Below, in pieces: positions 29,285 to 39,782 of a stretch of DNA of 64,000 nucleotides. The DNA lies in assembly GCA_963744735.1 (NCBI GenBank), contig CAVUVH010000034.1, positions 124,001-188,000 of the forward strand. Direction: 5' to 3'. The DNA is from RPQJ01 sp963744735. Lineage in GTDB: Bacteria; Pseudomonadota; Gammaproteobacteria; Steroidobacterales; Steroidobacteraceae. How positions within the stretch are numbered: position 1 is the stretch's first letter; each line of letters starts with the position of its first letter. The notes beneath the pieces are model-generated. The model was given only the letters and a program-made list of their open reading frames with translations. It was not told the origin of the DNA and searched no databases. The translations under genes and the position numbers were made by a program.

Positions 29285-30307
29285 TCACTTGCGTGTGTAG
29301 ATGCGATCGAACTGCCCGCCGGCGGCGAAGTGCCGCGCGTTCGCAGCCGTCCAGCCGCCGAAGTCCGCGATCGTTGCCATCTGCAGCTGCGGGAACTCGC
29401 CCGCGTGCCGGGCGGCCACCGCCGGATCGCGCGGCCGGTAGTGATGGCGCGCGGCGATCTCCTGCGCCTCCGGCGAGTACAGGTATTCGACATAGGCGCG
29501 CGCCGGCTCGAGCGTCCCGCGGCGCACCGCCACCTTGTCGACGACGGCCACCGGCGGCTCGGCCAGGATGCTGATCGAAGGCACGACGATCTCGAGCTGC
29601 TGCTTCTTCAGGCGCCGCGCCGCCATCCAGGCCTCGTTCTCCCAGGTGATGATCACGTCGCCGATGCCGCGCTGCGCAAAGGTCGTCAGCGACGCGCGTG
29701 CGCCGGTGTCGAGCACCGGCACGTTGCGATACAGCCGCGCGAGAAGGTCCGCCGCGGTGGCCTCGCTGCCGCCCGGCTGCCGGACCGCCCAGGCCCAGGC
29801 GGCAAGGTAGTTCCAGCGGGCGCCGCCGGAGGTTTTCGGATTCGGCGTGATCACCGAGACGCCGGGCTTCGCCAGGTCGCCCCAGTCGCGTATGCCCTTC
29901 GGATTGCCCTTGCGCACCAGGAACACGATGGTCGAGGTGTAGGGTGAGCTGTTGTGGGGCAGTCGGTCCTGCCAGTTGGCAGGCAGCAGTTTGCCCCGGG
30001 AGGCGAGTGCGTCGATGTCGTAGGCGAGCGCGAGGGTCACCACGTCGGCGGGCAGCCCGTCGATGACCATGCGCGCCTGCTTGCCCGAGCCGCCGTGCGA
30101 CTGCCGGATCACGACCTCCTCGCCGCGCAGTTCCCGCCAGTGGCGGGCGAACGCCCGGTTGTACTCCTCGTAGAACTCGCGCGTCGGATCGTACGAGACG
30201 TTGAGCAGCGTGACCTCGGCGCGGGCGGCGCAACTGGCGGCGATCGCCATCAACACAGCGGCGACGCGTGCGCAGCGGCGCAGCAGGGAGTGATGCGTGT
30301 AAACCAT
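29285..30307 (-). CDS. sbp: Periplasmic sulfate-binding protein
   Basis: 340 residues from ATG 30307, signal peptide to about residue 30 (AVLMAIAASCAARA), then VTLLNVSYDPTREFYEEYNR, the hallmark start of Sbp/CysP. Further conserved segments: IRQSHGGSGKQARMVIDGL, PKTSGGARWNYLAAWAWA and GDVIITWENEAW, which form the anion pocket. It supplies sulfate to CysATW, whose genes lie 5 kb away on the other strand, separated by the ABC exporter. Divergent spacing to cysB is about 200 bp on the same strand, so both may read from cysB's direction. Confidence 0.93.
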   Translation of the reverse strand: MVYTHHSLLRRCARVAAVLMAIAASCAARAEVTLLNVSYDPTREFYEEYNRAFARHWRELRGEEVVIRQSHGGSGKQARMVIDGLPADVVTLALAYDIDALASRGKLLPANWQDRLPHNSSPYTSTIVFLVRKGNPKGIRDWGDLAKPGVSVITPNPKTSGGARWNYLAAWAWAVRQPGGSEATAADLLARLYRNVPVLDTGARASLTTFAQRGIGDVIITWENEAWMAARRLKKQQLEIVVPSISILAEPPVAVVDKVAVRRGTLEPARAYVEYLYSPEAQEIAARHHYRPRDPAVAARHAGEFPQLQMATIADFGGWTAANARHFAAGGQFDRIYTRK

Positions 30308-30515
30308 GCAGGTCTCCGGGAGCGGTCTCATGGTAGCGCGTTGCGGATCGTGGCCGGGCGACTCCCGCAAGGCGGGTGCCTCGATGCTAGGCAACGGCGG
30401 TTACAGAGTCAGTCGAACGCCGGGTTAGAAAGCGGTGACACCACGGGGCCAAGGGTGCTCCGTGGAGCGCCGCCGCGTATGCCCCGGGGATGTCGCGGTC
30501 GTCGTGTTCCGCCAG

Positions 30516-31494
30516 CTAGCGCAGCGGCAACTCCACGTCCTTGAGCAGTTCGGTCACGTCCGCCTGGGTACTTGCGGCAGCCGCGCGCTCGATCAGCCGC
30601 CGCGTCAGGTGCGGCGCAAACCGCTGGATGAAATCGAGCTGGTACTTGCGCAGCAGCCCGCCGCGGCGGAACCCGATCCAGGTCGTGTGCGCCGGGAACA
30701 GGCTGGAGGTGTCGATGTGCACGAGGTCGTCGTCGTCCTTCTGCTCGACGGCCATGCTGGCGACGATGCCGACGCCGAGGCCCAGGCGCACGTAGGTCTT
30801 GATCACGTCCGCATCGCGCGCCGTCAGCACGACGTTGGGCACCAGGCCCTCCTTGGCGAAGATGCCGTGCAGCGACGACGGGCCGGTGAAGCTGAAGACG
30901 TAGGTCACGATCGGGTACGCCGCGAGCTGCTTCAGGGTCAGGTCTTTCTTCGAGCGCGCCAGCGGATGGTTGCGCGGCACCACCACGTGCCGGTGCCAGC
31001 GATAGCACGGCAGCAGCGTGTAGCCGTCGAACAGGTATTCTCGAGCCGGTCGCGATCGCGAAATCGATGCGGTCGAGCGCGGCCATCTCGGCGATCTGCT
31101 CCGAGGTGCCCTGGTGCAGGTGCAGGCGCACTTCGGGGTACTGGTCGCGAAACTGCTTGATCACCTCCGGCAGCACGTAGCGCGCCTGGGTGTGCGTGGT
31201 GGCGATCGACAGCGTGCCGCGTTCCTCGTCCTTGAGGTCGTCCGAAAGGCGCTTGATGTTCTGCACCTCGCGCAGGATCCTGATCGCGCGGTCGATCACC
31301 TGCTGCCCCGCCGGCGTCACGCGCGTCAGGTTGCGGCCGTCGCGCACGAAGATCTGGAACCCGAGCTCGTCCTCGAGCAGCTTGATCTGCTTGCTGACGC
31401 CGGGTTGCGACGTGTGCAGCTTCTCCGCCGCGGCCGTGATGTTGAGGCCCGTCTGGGCGACGGCGGCCAGGTAGCGCAACTGGTGCAGTTTCAT
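30516..31494 (-). CDS. cysB: LysR-type regulator CysB of sulfur assimilation, one frame break
   Basis: About 325 residues after removing one extra base near 31040; E. coli CysB has 324. Starts MKLHQLRYLAAVAQTGLNIT with HTH TAAAEKLHTSQPGVSKQIKL. The effector domain has ERGTLSIATTHTQARYVLPE, DFAIATGS, then after the break EYLFDGYTLLPCYRWHRHVV and PIVTYVFSFTGPSSLHG. These match CysB/Cbl and their N-acetylserine or APS site. It should control the sulfate transport genes in this island. Transcribed away from comM, with a 95-bp shared upstream region. Confidence 0.93.
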
Positions 31495-31589
31495 CCCGGC
31501 ATTCTATGCGAAAGCGACGGATTCGCAGCTTGAGTGCGCGCGGCAGCGGGGCGCATATCACGCCAGGCCTTCTGCCTGCGGATGCCCGA

Positions 31590-33157
31590 ATGACGCTTGC
31601 CACGCTGCTCAGCCGCACACCGCAGGGCCTCGAGGCCCCGCTGGTCCGGGTCGAAGTCGATGTCGGCGCAGGGCTGCCGACGTTCTCGGTCGTGGGCCTG
31701 CTCGAGACCGCGGTGCGGGAGAGCAAGGACCGTGTGCGCGCTGCGATCGCCAACGGCGGCTTCGAGTTCCCGGCGGGCCGTGTCACGGTCAATCTCGCCC
31801 CGGCCGACCTGCCGAAGGAGGGTGGGCGGTTCGACCTGGCGATCGCCATCGGCATCCTGGTCGCGTCCGGCCAGCTGCCGGCGCAGGCGTTCGTGGGCGT
31901 CGAGCTGTACGGCGAACTCTCGCTCGGCGGTGACCTGCACGGCACGCGCGGCCTGCTGCCGAGCGCGTTGCGGGCCGCGCGCGCCGGGCACGAGCTCATC
32001 GTGCCGGTGGAAAACGGCGCCGAGGCCATGCTGGCACGCGGCCTGCGGGTACGGGTCGCGGCACACCTGCGCCAGGTGTGTCGTCACGCGATGGGGCAGC
32101 GAGGCACTGGCGCTCGAACGGGCGCCGGCACCATCGACACCCGCTGCCTCGTTGCCGCGCGGTCGCGTGCCGGACCTGGCGGACGTGCGCGGACAGGCCG
32201 GCGCCCGCCGTGCACTGGAGATCGCCGCCGCGGGCGAGCACAGCCTGCTGCTGATCGGTCCGCCGGGCAGCGGCAAGAGCATGCTGGCGCAGCGACTGCC
32301 GGGACTGTTGCCCGATCTCGACGAGGACGAGGCGATCGAGTCGGCGGCGATCCGCTCGCTCTCGCTGCACGGATTCCGCCTGGAGGGCTGGCGGCGCCGG
32401 CCGTTTCGCGCGCCGCATCACACGGCGTCCGCCGTGGCGCTCGTCGGCGGTGGCGGGCGGCCGCGTCCCGGCGAGATCTCGCTTGCGCATCACGGGGTGC
32501 TGTTCCTCGACGAACTGCCCGAATTCGATCGCAACGTGCTCGAGGTGCTGCGCGAGCCGCTCGAAAGCGGCCACATCGTGATCTCGCGCGCGGCGCGCCA
32601 GGCCGAGTTTCCTGCCCGCTTCCAGCTGGTCGCCGCCATGAATCCCTGTCCTTGCGGTCACTTTGGTGATCCACGGGGTCGATGCCGCTGTCCGCCCGAG
32701 CGCGTCGCCGCGTATCGCGGTCGAGTGTCGGGTCCATTGCTCGACCGCATCGACCTGCACGTCGAAGTCGGGCGGGTCGCGCTCGAGGAGATCGCGGGCC
32801 AGGCGCGCCCCGAGGGCTCGGCGGCCGTGGCAGCCAGGGTTGCCGCGGCCCGCCAGCGACAGCGCGCGCGCCAGGCATGCCTCAATGCGCGGCTCGCGGG
32901 CCGACGACCTGGCAGCGGCGTGCGCCGCCGACGCCACGGCGCTCGATCTGCTGGCGCGCGCGATGCGGCAACTCGGCCTGTCGGCACGCGCCTATCACCG
33001 CGTGCTGCGTGTTGCCCGCAGCATCGCTGACCTCGCGGCCAGCGGCCCGTTGCGCGCCGAGCACGTGGCCGAAGCCATCACGCTGCGACAACTCGATCGT
33101 CGCGCCGCGTCCGGGATCGACTCCGCAGGGGTTTCGGGCGTCTCCCGGCAGGAATGA
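31590..33157 (+). CDS. comM: ComM/YifB, Mg-chelatase-like AAA+ ATPase, two frame breaks
   Basis: About 521 residues after removing extra bases near 32097 and 32900. N-terminal Lon-like fold (LLSRTPQGLEAPLVRVEVDV, LPTFSVVGL), AAA+ core with Walker A LLIGPPGSGKSMLAQRL, Walker B GVLFLDELPEFDR, and the zinc-like NPCPCGHFGDPRGRCRC segment with SGPLLDRIDLHVEV. The C-terminal lid is SARAYHRVLRVARSIADL and the protein ends SRQE. ComM promotes branch migration during natural transformation in Vibrio and relatives. Start ATG 31590 by homology to the family beginning. Confidence 0.9.
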
Positions 33158-33503
33158 GTGGCGACATGCGCGCGGTCGTGGCGGCCGTCATCGAGTCAGC
33201 GGCCAGCGTGGGCTCCCGCCCGACCAGGCCCACCCCGGCGCTGACCCTGTCGATGGTTCTTACAGCGGGGTGATTCGACCGCAGGGGCCGGCAAAGCGGC
33301 CGATGCGCCACGTTATTTTGCGCAAAACTGTCGAAAATGTACGGCTATGGCGCACGGCATCACGTTCGGCAGGCCAAATCGTCGGATCAGTGGCTGCGTT
33401 GTGTCCTATCGCACGGCGGCGTCCTGACGAAGAACTTTTCAAAGAGTCCGGCACGTAATTAAGTAAAATTCGTAAATACATGAAATATATGAATAAAATT
33501 TAT
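33158..33503. other. Non-coding stretch between comM and the PEP-CTERM gene
   Basis: No credible gene. The first 250 bp are GC-rich without a clear hairpin terminator. From about 33455 the base composition turns sharply AT-rich (AATTAAGTAAAATTC, ATGAAATATATGAATAAAAT), unlike anything else in the window, leading into the sigma-54 site. This AT-rich block probably binds an activator of the PEP-CTERM promoter. Confidence 0.5.
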
Positions 33504-33520
33504 TGGCATGACCATTGCAT
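33504..33520 (+). promoter_or_regulatory. Sigma-54 (RpoN) promoter of the PEP-CTERM gene
   Basis: TGGCATGACCATTGCAT matches the -24/-12 consensus TGGCAC-N5-TTGCW, with exact GG/GC spacing and one deviation (T for C in TGGCAC). The start codon lies 37 bp downstream at 33557, a sensible leader length. PEP-CTERM genes in other proteobacteria are known to be driven by RpoN with the PrsK/PrsR pair, which supports the call. Confidence 0.8.
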
Positions 33521-33556
33521 CCTTCGGCTGGGGCGGTAGTCTTTTACGATAAGGTC

Positions 33557-33889
33557 ATGCAAATGAACGGCGCGAACATCAGGACTCTCATCAAGGCGGC
33601 AATGCTGCCGTGCCTCGCTGCGGCAACCTTAGCGGCAGCGCCTGCGCATGCAGTGCCGATATCGTCGAAAGCGTCTTCTGCGATTACCCTGGATGCAGGC
33701 AAGCCGCAGGCAAAGGCATCAACGGCTCCGGTTACCCGGAAGCTGATGCAGCAGCGGTACATGGCAACCGAGCTTACTCCCCAGGTACTGCCGGGCGAAG
33801 TCACCGCGGTGCCGGAACCGGGCACGCTCGCGCTGTTCGGGCTGGGCCTGCTGGGTCTGGGCCTCGCACGCCGCCGCAACGCGAAGTAA
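33557..33889 (+). CDS. Small secreted PEP-CTERM sorting-domain protein
   Basis: 110 residues. Signal peptide (IKAAMLPCLAAATLAAAPAH, cleavage near AHA|VP), a 50-residue polar middle rich in Ser, Thr, Ala and Gln, and a C-terminal sorting signal: VPEPGTLALFGLGLLGLGLA followed by RRRNAK. The PEP motif, hydrophobic helix and basic tail are the substrate signal for exosortase (EpsH/XrtA) systems linked to extracellular polysaccharide and floc formation. No exosortase gene lies in this window. ATG 33557 is preceded by AAGG; ATG 33563 is an alternative. Preceded by a sigma-54 promoter and followed by a terminator, so it is monocistronic. Confidence 0.88.
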   Translation: MQMNGANIRTLIKAAMLPCLAAATLAAAPAHAVPISSKASSAITLDAGKPQAKASTAPVTRKLMQQRYMATELTPQVLPGEVTAVPEPGTLALFGLGLLGLGLARRRNAK

Positions 33890-33948
33890 CCGACCGCTTT
33901 CGCACGACAACGGGCAACAAGAACCAGACTTACTGGTCTGCGGACTCA

Positions 33949-33981
33949 CGGGCCCTGATGGCGACATCAGGGCCCGTTTTT
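33949..33981 (+). terminator. Intrinsic terminator after the PEP-CTERM gene
   Basis: Perfect 12-bp stem CGGGCCCTGATG / CATCAGGGCCCG with a GCGA tetraloop, followed by TTTTT. It lies 60 bp past the PEP-CTERM stop and 8 bp before the convergent SPOR gene's stop. Confidence 0.93.
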
Positions 33982-33988
33982 ATTGCCC

Positions 33989-34612
33989 TCAAGGCAGCGG
34001 CGATTCTTCAGCGGGGGTGACCGCCGTCGCCGTGATCTCGGCTTCGCGCAGTTTCGTCTGGATGCCGCGCAATTCCTCGACGGTCGCGATCGGACCGATG
34101 CGTACCCGGTACCAGGTCTCGTCATCGACCGAGGCGCGCTGGATCTTGGCCGAAATGCCCACGAGCGCCAGCTGCGCCTGCATCTTCTCGGCCTCGGTCG
34201 CCTGCTTGAACGATCCTGCCTGCAGCACGACGTCGCCGGTCGGCAAGGGTGCCTTGGTTCCTGCATCCCTCGCGGACTGCGATCCCTCCGGTAACTCGAC
34301 CTCCTGCTTCGGCAGCAGGTCGTAGAAGTCGAGATCGGGCCCGGCCGGCGTATCGCTCGGCACCACCGCACCGTCGTCCGCGGCTACTGATGAGGCAGGC
34401 GTCTGGGACGATGCGGGCACGGGTTCGCCGGCGGCCGGCACCAGGCCGCGGTAGTGCAGGTGCACGGCGAGCGCGACGGCCAGCCCCATGCCGAGCCCGA
34501 CACCCAGCCCGACCCAGCCGCTGAACGGCTGTCCCGGTGCACCCGGCGAGTGCCGCCGTACGTCCTTGAAATCCCGGTTAAGTGTCCGGGCGCCGGTGCG
34601 CGAGTGAGGCAT
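33989..34612 (-). CDS. SPOR-domain inner-membrane protein (FtsN-like)
   Basis: 207 residues. A cytoplasmic N-terminus (about 30 residues), one membrane helix (GWVGLGVGLGMGLAVALAVH), a Pro/Ser/Asp-rich periplasmic linker, and a C-terminal SPOR domain (VVLQAGSFKQATEAEKMQAQ, WYRVRIGPI, LREAEITATAV) that binds denuded glycan strands at the septum. The topology equals FtsN. Its ATG lies directly against the argS stop on the same strand; the argS-ftsN-like order is common in gammaproteobacteria. Confidence 0.85.
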   Translation of the reverse strand: MPHSRTGARTLNRDFKDVRRHSPGAPGQPFSGWVGLGVGLGMGLAVALAVHLHYRGLVPAAGEPVPASSQTPASSVAADDGAVVPSDTPAGPDLDFYDLLPKQEVELPEGSQSARDAGTKAPLPTGDVVLQAGSFKQATEAEKMQAQLALVGISAKIQRASVDDETWYRVRIGPIATVEELRGIQTKLREAEITATAVTPAEESPLP

Positions 34613-36368
34613 CTACATGGCCTCTGGCGCGGAGACGCCGAGCAGGCCGAGGCCGCTGCAGACCACCTGGCGCACGCCACGGACCAGGCTGAGTCGCGCG
34701 TCGCGCACCGCGGCATCCTCGACCAGGAACTGATGCGCGTTGTAGTACGCGTGGAAGTCCGTCGCGAGCTCGCGCAGGTAGTGCACCAGCGCATGCGGAG
34801 CGCGCTGCTGCGCCGCCATCTCCAGCACCTCGGGATAGCGGCTCAGCGTCGCCAGCAGGGCCTGTTCGTGCGGTTCGGTCAGACGGTCGAGGCTGGCGCG
34901 CCCGCGCGCCTCGTCGTGCTCGAGACCCTTCTCGCGCATCTGGCGCAGCACGCTGCAGACGCGGGCGTGCGCGTACTGGATGTAGAACACCGGGTTCTCG
35001 TTCGAGCGCGAGGTGGCCAGCTGCATGTCGAAGTCGAGGTGCTGCTCGTTGCTGCGCAGGACATAGAAGAACCGTGCAGCATCGTTGCCGACTTCGCGTC
35101 GCAGCTCGCGCAGGGTGATGAACTCGCCCGAGCGCGTCGACATCTGCACTTTCTCGCCGCCGCGGTACAGCGTGACGAACTGCATCAGCCGCACGTCGAG
35201 GCAGTCGCCCGGCTGGCCCATGGCGACGAGACCGGCGCGCACGCGGGCGATGTAGCCGTGGTGGTCGGAGCCGAGCACGTCGATGAGCTGCTCGAAGCCG
35301 CGTTCGCGCTTGTTCAGGTGATAGGCGATGTCCGAGGCGAAATAGGTCCTGGCGCCGTTCTCGCGCACGACCACGCGGTCCTTCTCGTCGCCGAAGTCGG
35401 TCGCGCGGAACCATTCGGCGCCGTCCTTTTCGTACACGACGCCGTTCCTGCGCAGCAGGTCGAGCGCGTGATCGATCGCGCCGTTGTCGGCCAGGCTGCG
35501 CTCGCTGAACCAGCTGTCGTAGCGCACCCCGAATTCCTCGAGGTCGTCACGGATGTCGGCGAGGATGTCATTGAGCGCAAGCTCGAAGGCCTGGCGAAAC
35601 CCGGCCTCGCCGAGCAGCGACCGGGCGCGCTCGATCACGGCGTCGATGTAGGCGTCCTTGTCGCCCACGGGTGCATCGGGCGGCAGTCCGACGAACACCT
35701 CGGCGGCGGGCCTGTGCAGCGTCCGGCCCGCGCGTTCGACCAGCTTGTCCGCGATCGGCCGGACGTAATCGCCACGGTAGCCGTTGGACGGGAACGGGAA
35801 CTGCTCGCCGAAGCTTTCCAGGTAGCGCAGCCACACGCTGGCCGCCAGGATGTCCATCTGCCGGCCGGCGTCGTTGATGTAGTACTCGCGGTAGACGTCG
35901 TAGCCGGCGGCCTCCAGGATGTTGGCGAGCGACGCGCCAAATGCCGCATGCCGGCCATGGCCCACGTGCAGCGGCCCGGTCGGGTTGGCCGACACGAACT
36001 CCACCATCACCTTGCGGCCTGCGCCGCCAGTGCTGCGGCCGTAGGCGCGACCGGCGTCGAGCGCGCGTGCCAGCTCGGCCTGGCAGGCCGCGGGCGCGAG
36101 GAAGAAATTGATGAAGCCCGGGCCGGCGATCTCCACCTTTGCGACCAGCGCGTTGGCTGGCAGCGCGGCGACGATGGCCTGCGCCAGCTCGCGCGGCTTG
36201 CGTCGTGCGGCCTTGGCCAGCTGCAGGGCGACGTTGGTGGCGAAGTCGCCGTGGGTCGCGTCGCGGGTGCGCTCGACGACGATGCCCGTCGCGGGCTCGT
36301 GGCGGGCGCAATTCTTCCGGCAGGGCGCCCAGCGCGTCCCGCACGAGCGTTTCGATCAGGTATTTCAA
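34613..36368 (-). CDS. argS: Arginyl-tRNA synthetase, one frame break near 36300
   Basis: About 584 residues after one correction. Class I synthetase with the HIGH-like motif in SANPTGPLHVGHGRHAAFG, an N-terminal additional domain (LKYLIETLVRDALGALPEEL, ATHGDFATNVALQLAK) and a KMSTR-type signature VQMSTRSGEF. The C-terminal anticodon-binding domain ends LLGVSAPEAM. The start is taken as TTG 36368, the family-typical beginning; no ATG is available in that frame nearby. The break separates the N-terminal 25 residues from the rest. Essential gene, so the break is very likely a sequence error. Confidence 0.93.
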
Positions 36369-36518
36369 GGTGTTTGCCGTCAGCGGAGCGGAGGCTGGCG
36401 AGAGTCTAGGGAATTCCGCCCACCGATGCGAGGTCAAAGTGTGAAGCGGGCCCGCCGGCCTGGCCCGGTCAATCGCTACCCTTGTGGCTCCTGCCACCCA
36501 ACCCTGCGGAGGTGTCCC

Positions 36519-37530
36519 ATGACCCATCCCACGATCCGTTCCGCCGCTGCGCTGGCTGCCGCGACTGCCATGCTGGCGCTGGCCGGCTGCGGCGGCGGCA
36601 GCGACTCCGGGCCCGGCACCGGCACGCTGCGGCCTCGGCATCACCGACTCGCCGGTGGACCAGGTCTTCGCCGTGGTCGTGGAGTTTACGGGCGTCGAAT
36701 TGAAGCCGAAGGGCGGGCCGGCCTTCAGCCGCGACTTCACCACGCCGAAGCAGATCGAACTGCTCAGCCTGCAGGGCGTCAACCGCGAGATGCTGCTCGA
36801 GAACGAGTCCGTGCCGGCGGGCGAGTACGAGTGGCTGCGGCTCAAGGTCAACGTCGATCCCGACGTCCGCGATTCGTACGTGACCCTGGCCGACGGCGAC
36901 TGCGAAATGCGCATCCCGAGCGGCAACGAAACCGGCCTCAAGCTGATTCGCGGCTTTACGGTCGGCGTCGGCACGGTCACGGACTTCACGATCGATTTCG
37001 ACCTGCGCAAGTCGCTGATCGAACCGCCGGGCCAGGCCTCCGACGCCACGACCTGCGACGGTCGCGTGTTCCAGCTCAAGCCGGTGCTGCGCATGGTCGA
37101 CAACCTGCAGGTCGGCGCCATCGGCGGCGCGATCGACCCCAGCCTGTTGAGCCCTGCCGCCTGCGTGAACTCGCCGGTCAAGCCGGGCAACGTCTATCTC
37201 TTCGGGCCGGTCGCGGCGGGGACCGATCCCGCGACCGTCGTGCCCGACGACGTCGACGGCATTGCGACGGACGGCGCCGACCCGCTCGCGAGCGCGCGGG
37301 TCAGTGACATGGATTACAGGTACACGATCGGCTTCGTCCCGCCCGGGAAGTATGTCGTCGCGTACACCTGCGATGCCGACAGCCCGCTGGTGGATGCGGA
37401 CGCCGCCGAGGCACCGCCGCCGCCCGCGGTGGATGAGGCAGTCAGCTTCACGCCTGCGACCGGAACCGTCGTGGATGTCACGGCGAACCAGATCGTGACG
37501 GTCGACTTCGCGGCACCGCCGCCCGGCTGA
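36519..37530 (+). CDS. DUF4382 lipoprotein, one frame break
   Basis: About 336 residues after removing one extra base near 36630. N-terminal lipoprotein signal MTHPTIRSAAALAAATAMLA with lipobox LAGC, a Gly/Ser spacer, then GITDSPVDQVFAVVVEFTGV, the start of a DUF4382 beta-sandwich. A second sandwich-like region follows (GNVYLFGPVA, YRYTIGFVPPGKYVVAYTCD). Exposed on the cell envelope; function unknown. A plausible Shine-Dalgarno (GGAGG) lies 6 bases before ATG 36519. Confidence 0.8.
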
Positions 37531-37552
37531 TTTCGAGCAGCCTCGAGCAGGC

Positions 37553-39763
37553 CTAGAAGAGTTCCAGCGGATCCACGTCGAGCGCCCAGCGCACCTTGCG
37601 TGCGGTGGGCGCCGACTCCAGCAGCGGCACCCACTGCGCCAGCAGTCGCTGCAGCGGCGAGTGCGACGACGCATGCAGCAGCAGCTGCGCGCGATAGTGC
37701 CCGGCGCGCCGCTCCATCGGCGCTGCCGCCGGGCCAAGGATTTCCACGGCTCCAGCACTGCATTGCCCGGCCAGTGCCCGCGCTTCGTCGAGGAAGGCGA
37801 GCGGCGCCTCGCGTCCGGGCGCCTCGGCGCGCAGCACGGCAACCCGCGCGAAGGGCGGCCAGCCGGCCTGCTCGCGTTCGATCAGCGCGGCGGAGGCAAA
37901 TGCCGCGTAACCACCCGTCACCAGTTGCGTCAGCAGGGGATGCTCCGGGTACTCGGTCTGGATCAGCACTTCGCCCGGCCGCTCCGCGCGTCCCGCCCGC
38001 CCGGCCACCTGCACGATCGTCTGCGCGAGCCGCTCGGCCGCGCGGAAGTCGGTGCCGAACAGGCCCTGGTCTGCGTTCAGCACGACCACCAGCGTCACTT
38101 CCGGGAAGTGATGCCCCTTGGTCAGCATCTGCGTCCCGACCAGCAGCCGCACCTCGCCGGCCTGGATCCGCTGCAATGCCTCTTCCAGCGCGCCGCGCCT
38201 GCGCATCGCGTCGCGATCGATGCGCGCGAGCGGCACGCCGGGATACAGCGTCGCCAGGGTTTCCTCGATGCGCTCGGTGCCCTGGCCCACCGGCTTCACC
38301 GGTGAACCGCAATCAGGGCAGATCTCCGGGATCGGCCGATGCGAGCCGCAATGATGGCAATCAAGCGAGCGTTCGCGCTGGTGCACGGTCATGCGCGCAT
38401 CGCAGCGCGGGCACGGCGCGATCCAGCCGCAGCTGGTGCAGAACAGCGTGGGTGCATAGCCGCGACGGTTCAGGTAGATGAGCACCTGCCCGCCGGCATC
38501 GAGGTGGCGGCGGATCGCGAGTGCCACGGGCGTCGCGATACCCTGCGTCGCGGCATGAGCACGCAGGTCGATCAGCCGCATCACGGGCGGCTGCGCGCCG
38601 GCCGTGCGGTTGGGCAGGTCGAGACGCTGCGCCTTGCCGGCGCGGATGCGTTCCAGGCTCTCGAGCGAGGGCGTCGCCGATCCCAGCACGACCGGAATCC
38701 CGTGCCGCTGGGCGCGCACCAGCGCGAGGTCCCGCGCCGAGTAGCGGAAGCCCTCCTGCTGCTTGTACGACGGATCGTGTTCCTCGTCGATCACGATCAG
38801 GCCCGGCCGCGCCAGCGGTGCGAACACGGCTGATCGTGTCCCGATCACGACCCGCGCCTCACCCGCGCGCGCCGCACGCCAGGCCTGCAGGCGCTCGCCG
38901 TCGGTCAGGCCCGAGTGCAGCACGGCCAGCGGGCCGGGGAATCGCGCCGCAAAGCGTCCGACCAGCTGCGGCGTCAGCGAGATCTCGGGCACCAGCACCA
39001 GGGCCTGCTCGCCGCGCGCGACGACCGCCGCGATCGCGCGCAGATAGACCTCGGTCTTGCCGCTGCCAGTGACACCGTGCAGCACGAACGGTGCGAATCG
39101 GCCGCGCGCAGCGTCGACCGCGCGTACCGCAGCATCCTGCTCGGGCGTGAGCTCCGGGCCCAGGCGGGAGGCTTCGGCCGTCGTCCAGGCGGCAGCCGGT
39201 GCCGCCGCTTCGCTCGTGCGCAGCACCCAGCCGCGCTTCTCCAGTTCACGCAGGTGCTCGCGCCAGCGGGTCGACAGTGCCGCAAGCTCGGTGGCGCCGG
39301 CCGGCCCGTGGGCGGCAAGAAAGTCCGCCACGGCGCGCAGCTTGCCGGCGCGGGCACTGAGCGGTTCGACGGTACCCGTCCGCGCGGCACTGCTCAGCGT
39401 CCAGCGCTCCGCCGTGGCGACGGCCGGTGCCCCGCCACGGAGCGCCACCGGCAACGCCGCGGCCATCACCTCGCCGGGCGGATGGCGGTAGTACTCCGCG
39501 GACCAGCGCAGCAGGTCGAGCAGCACGTCGTCGAGGACGGGTTCGTCGTCGATCAGGGCCAGGGCACTGCGCAACTTGTCGGCCGGCAAGTCGGAATGGT
39601 CACGGACTTCGAGGATGACGCCGACGGCCCTGCGGCGCCCGAAAGGTACCCAGACCCGCTGCCCCGGCCGCAGTTGCTGGCCGTCGGTGAGTGCTGGCGC
39701 GCGGTAGTCGAAGACCCGGCGCAGCGGCGCATCGATCGCGACGCCGAGGATGAGCCCCGTCAT
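37553..39763 (-). CDS. priA: Primosomal replication restart helicase PriA
   Basis: 736 residues. N-terminal 3'-end-binding domain (LRPGQRVWVPFGRRRAVGVI), helicase core with Walker A LHGVTGSGKTEVYLRAI and DEEH box (VIDEEHDPSYKQQEG). The zinc-binding region has eight cysteines (FCTSCGWIAPCPRCDAR, CHHCGSHRP, CPDCGSPVK), followed by GTQMLTKGHHFPEVTLV and QVAGRAGRAERPGEVLIQTE. It reloads the replisome at collapsed forks. ATG 39763 chosen; a start 9 codons upstream is possible. DnaA-box-like sequences lie immediately upstream. No frame breaks in 2.2 kb. Confidence 0.95.
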   Translation of the reverse strand: MTGLILGVAIDAPLRRVFDYRAPALTDGQQLRPGQRVWVPFGRRRAVGVILEVRDHSDLPADKLRSALALIDDEPVLDDVLLDLLRWSAEYYRHPPGEVMAAALPVALRGGAPAVATAERWTLSSAARTGTVEPLSARAGKLRAVADFLAAHGPAGATELAALSTRWREHLRELEKRGWVLRTSEAAAPAAAWTTAEASRLGPELTPEQDAAVRAVDAARGRFAPFVLHGVTGSGKTEVYLRAIAAVVARGEQALVLVPEISLTPQLVGRFAARFPGPLAVLHSGLTDGERLQAWRAARAGEARVVIGTRSAVFAPLARPGLIVIDEEHDPSYKQQEGFRYSARDLALVRAQRHGIPVVLGSATPSLESLERIRAGKAQRLDLPNRTAGAQPPVMRLIDLRAHAATQGIATPVALAIRRHLDAGGQVLIYLNRRGYAPTLFCTSCGWIAPCPRCDARMTVHQRERSLDCHHCGSHRPIPEICPDCGSPVKPVGQGTERIEETLATLYPGVPLARIDRDAMRRRGALEEALQRIQAGEVRLLVGTQMLTKGHHFPEVTLVVVLNADQGLFGTDFRAAERLAQTIVQVAGRAGRAERPGEVLIQTEYPEHPLLTQLVTGGYAAFASAALIEREQAGWPPFARVAVLRAEAPGREAPLAFLDEARALAGQCSAGAVEILGPAAAPMERRAGHYRAQLLLHASSHSPLQRLLAQWVPLLESAPTARKVRWALDVDPLELF

Positions 39764-39782
39764 GGCGTGCAGTCGTCCGGCG

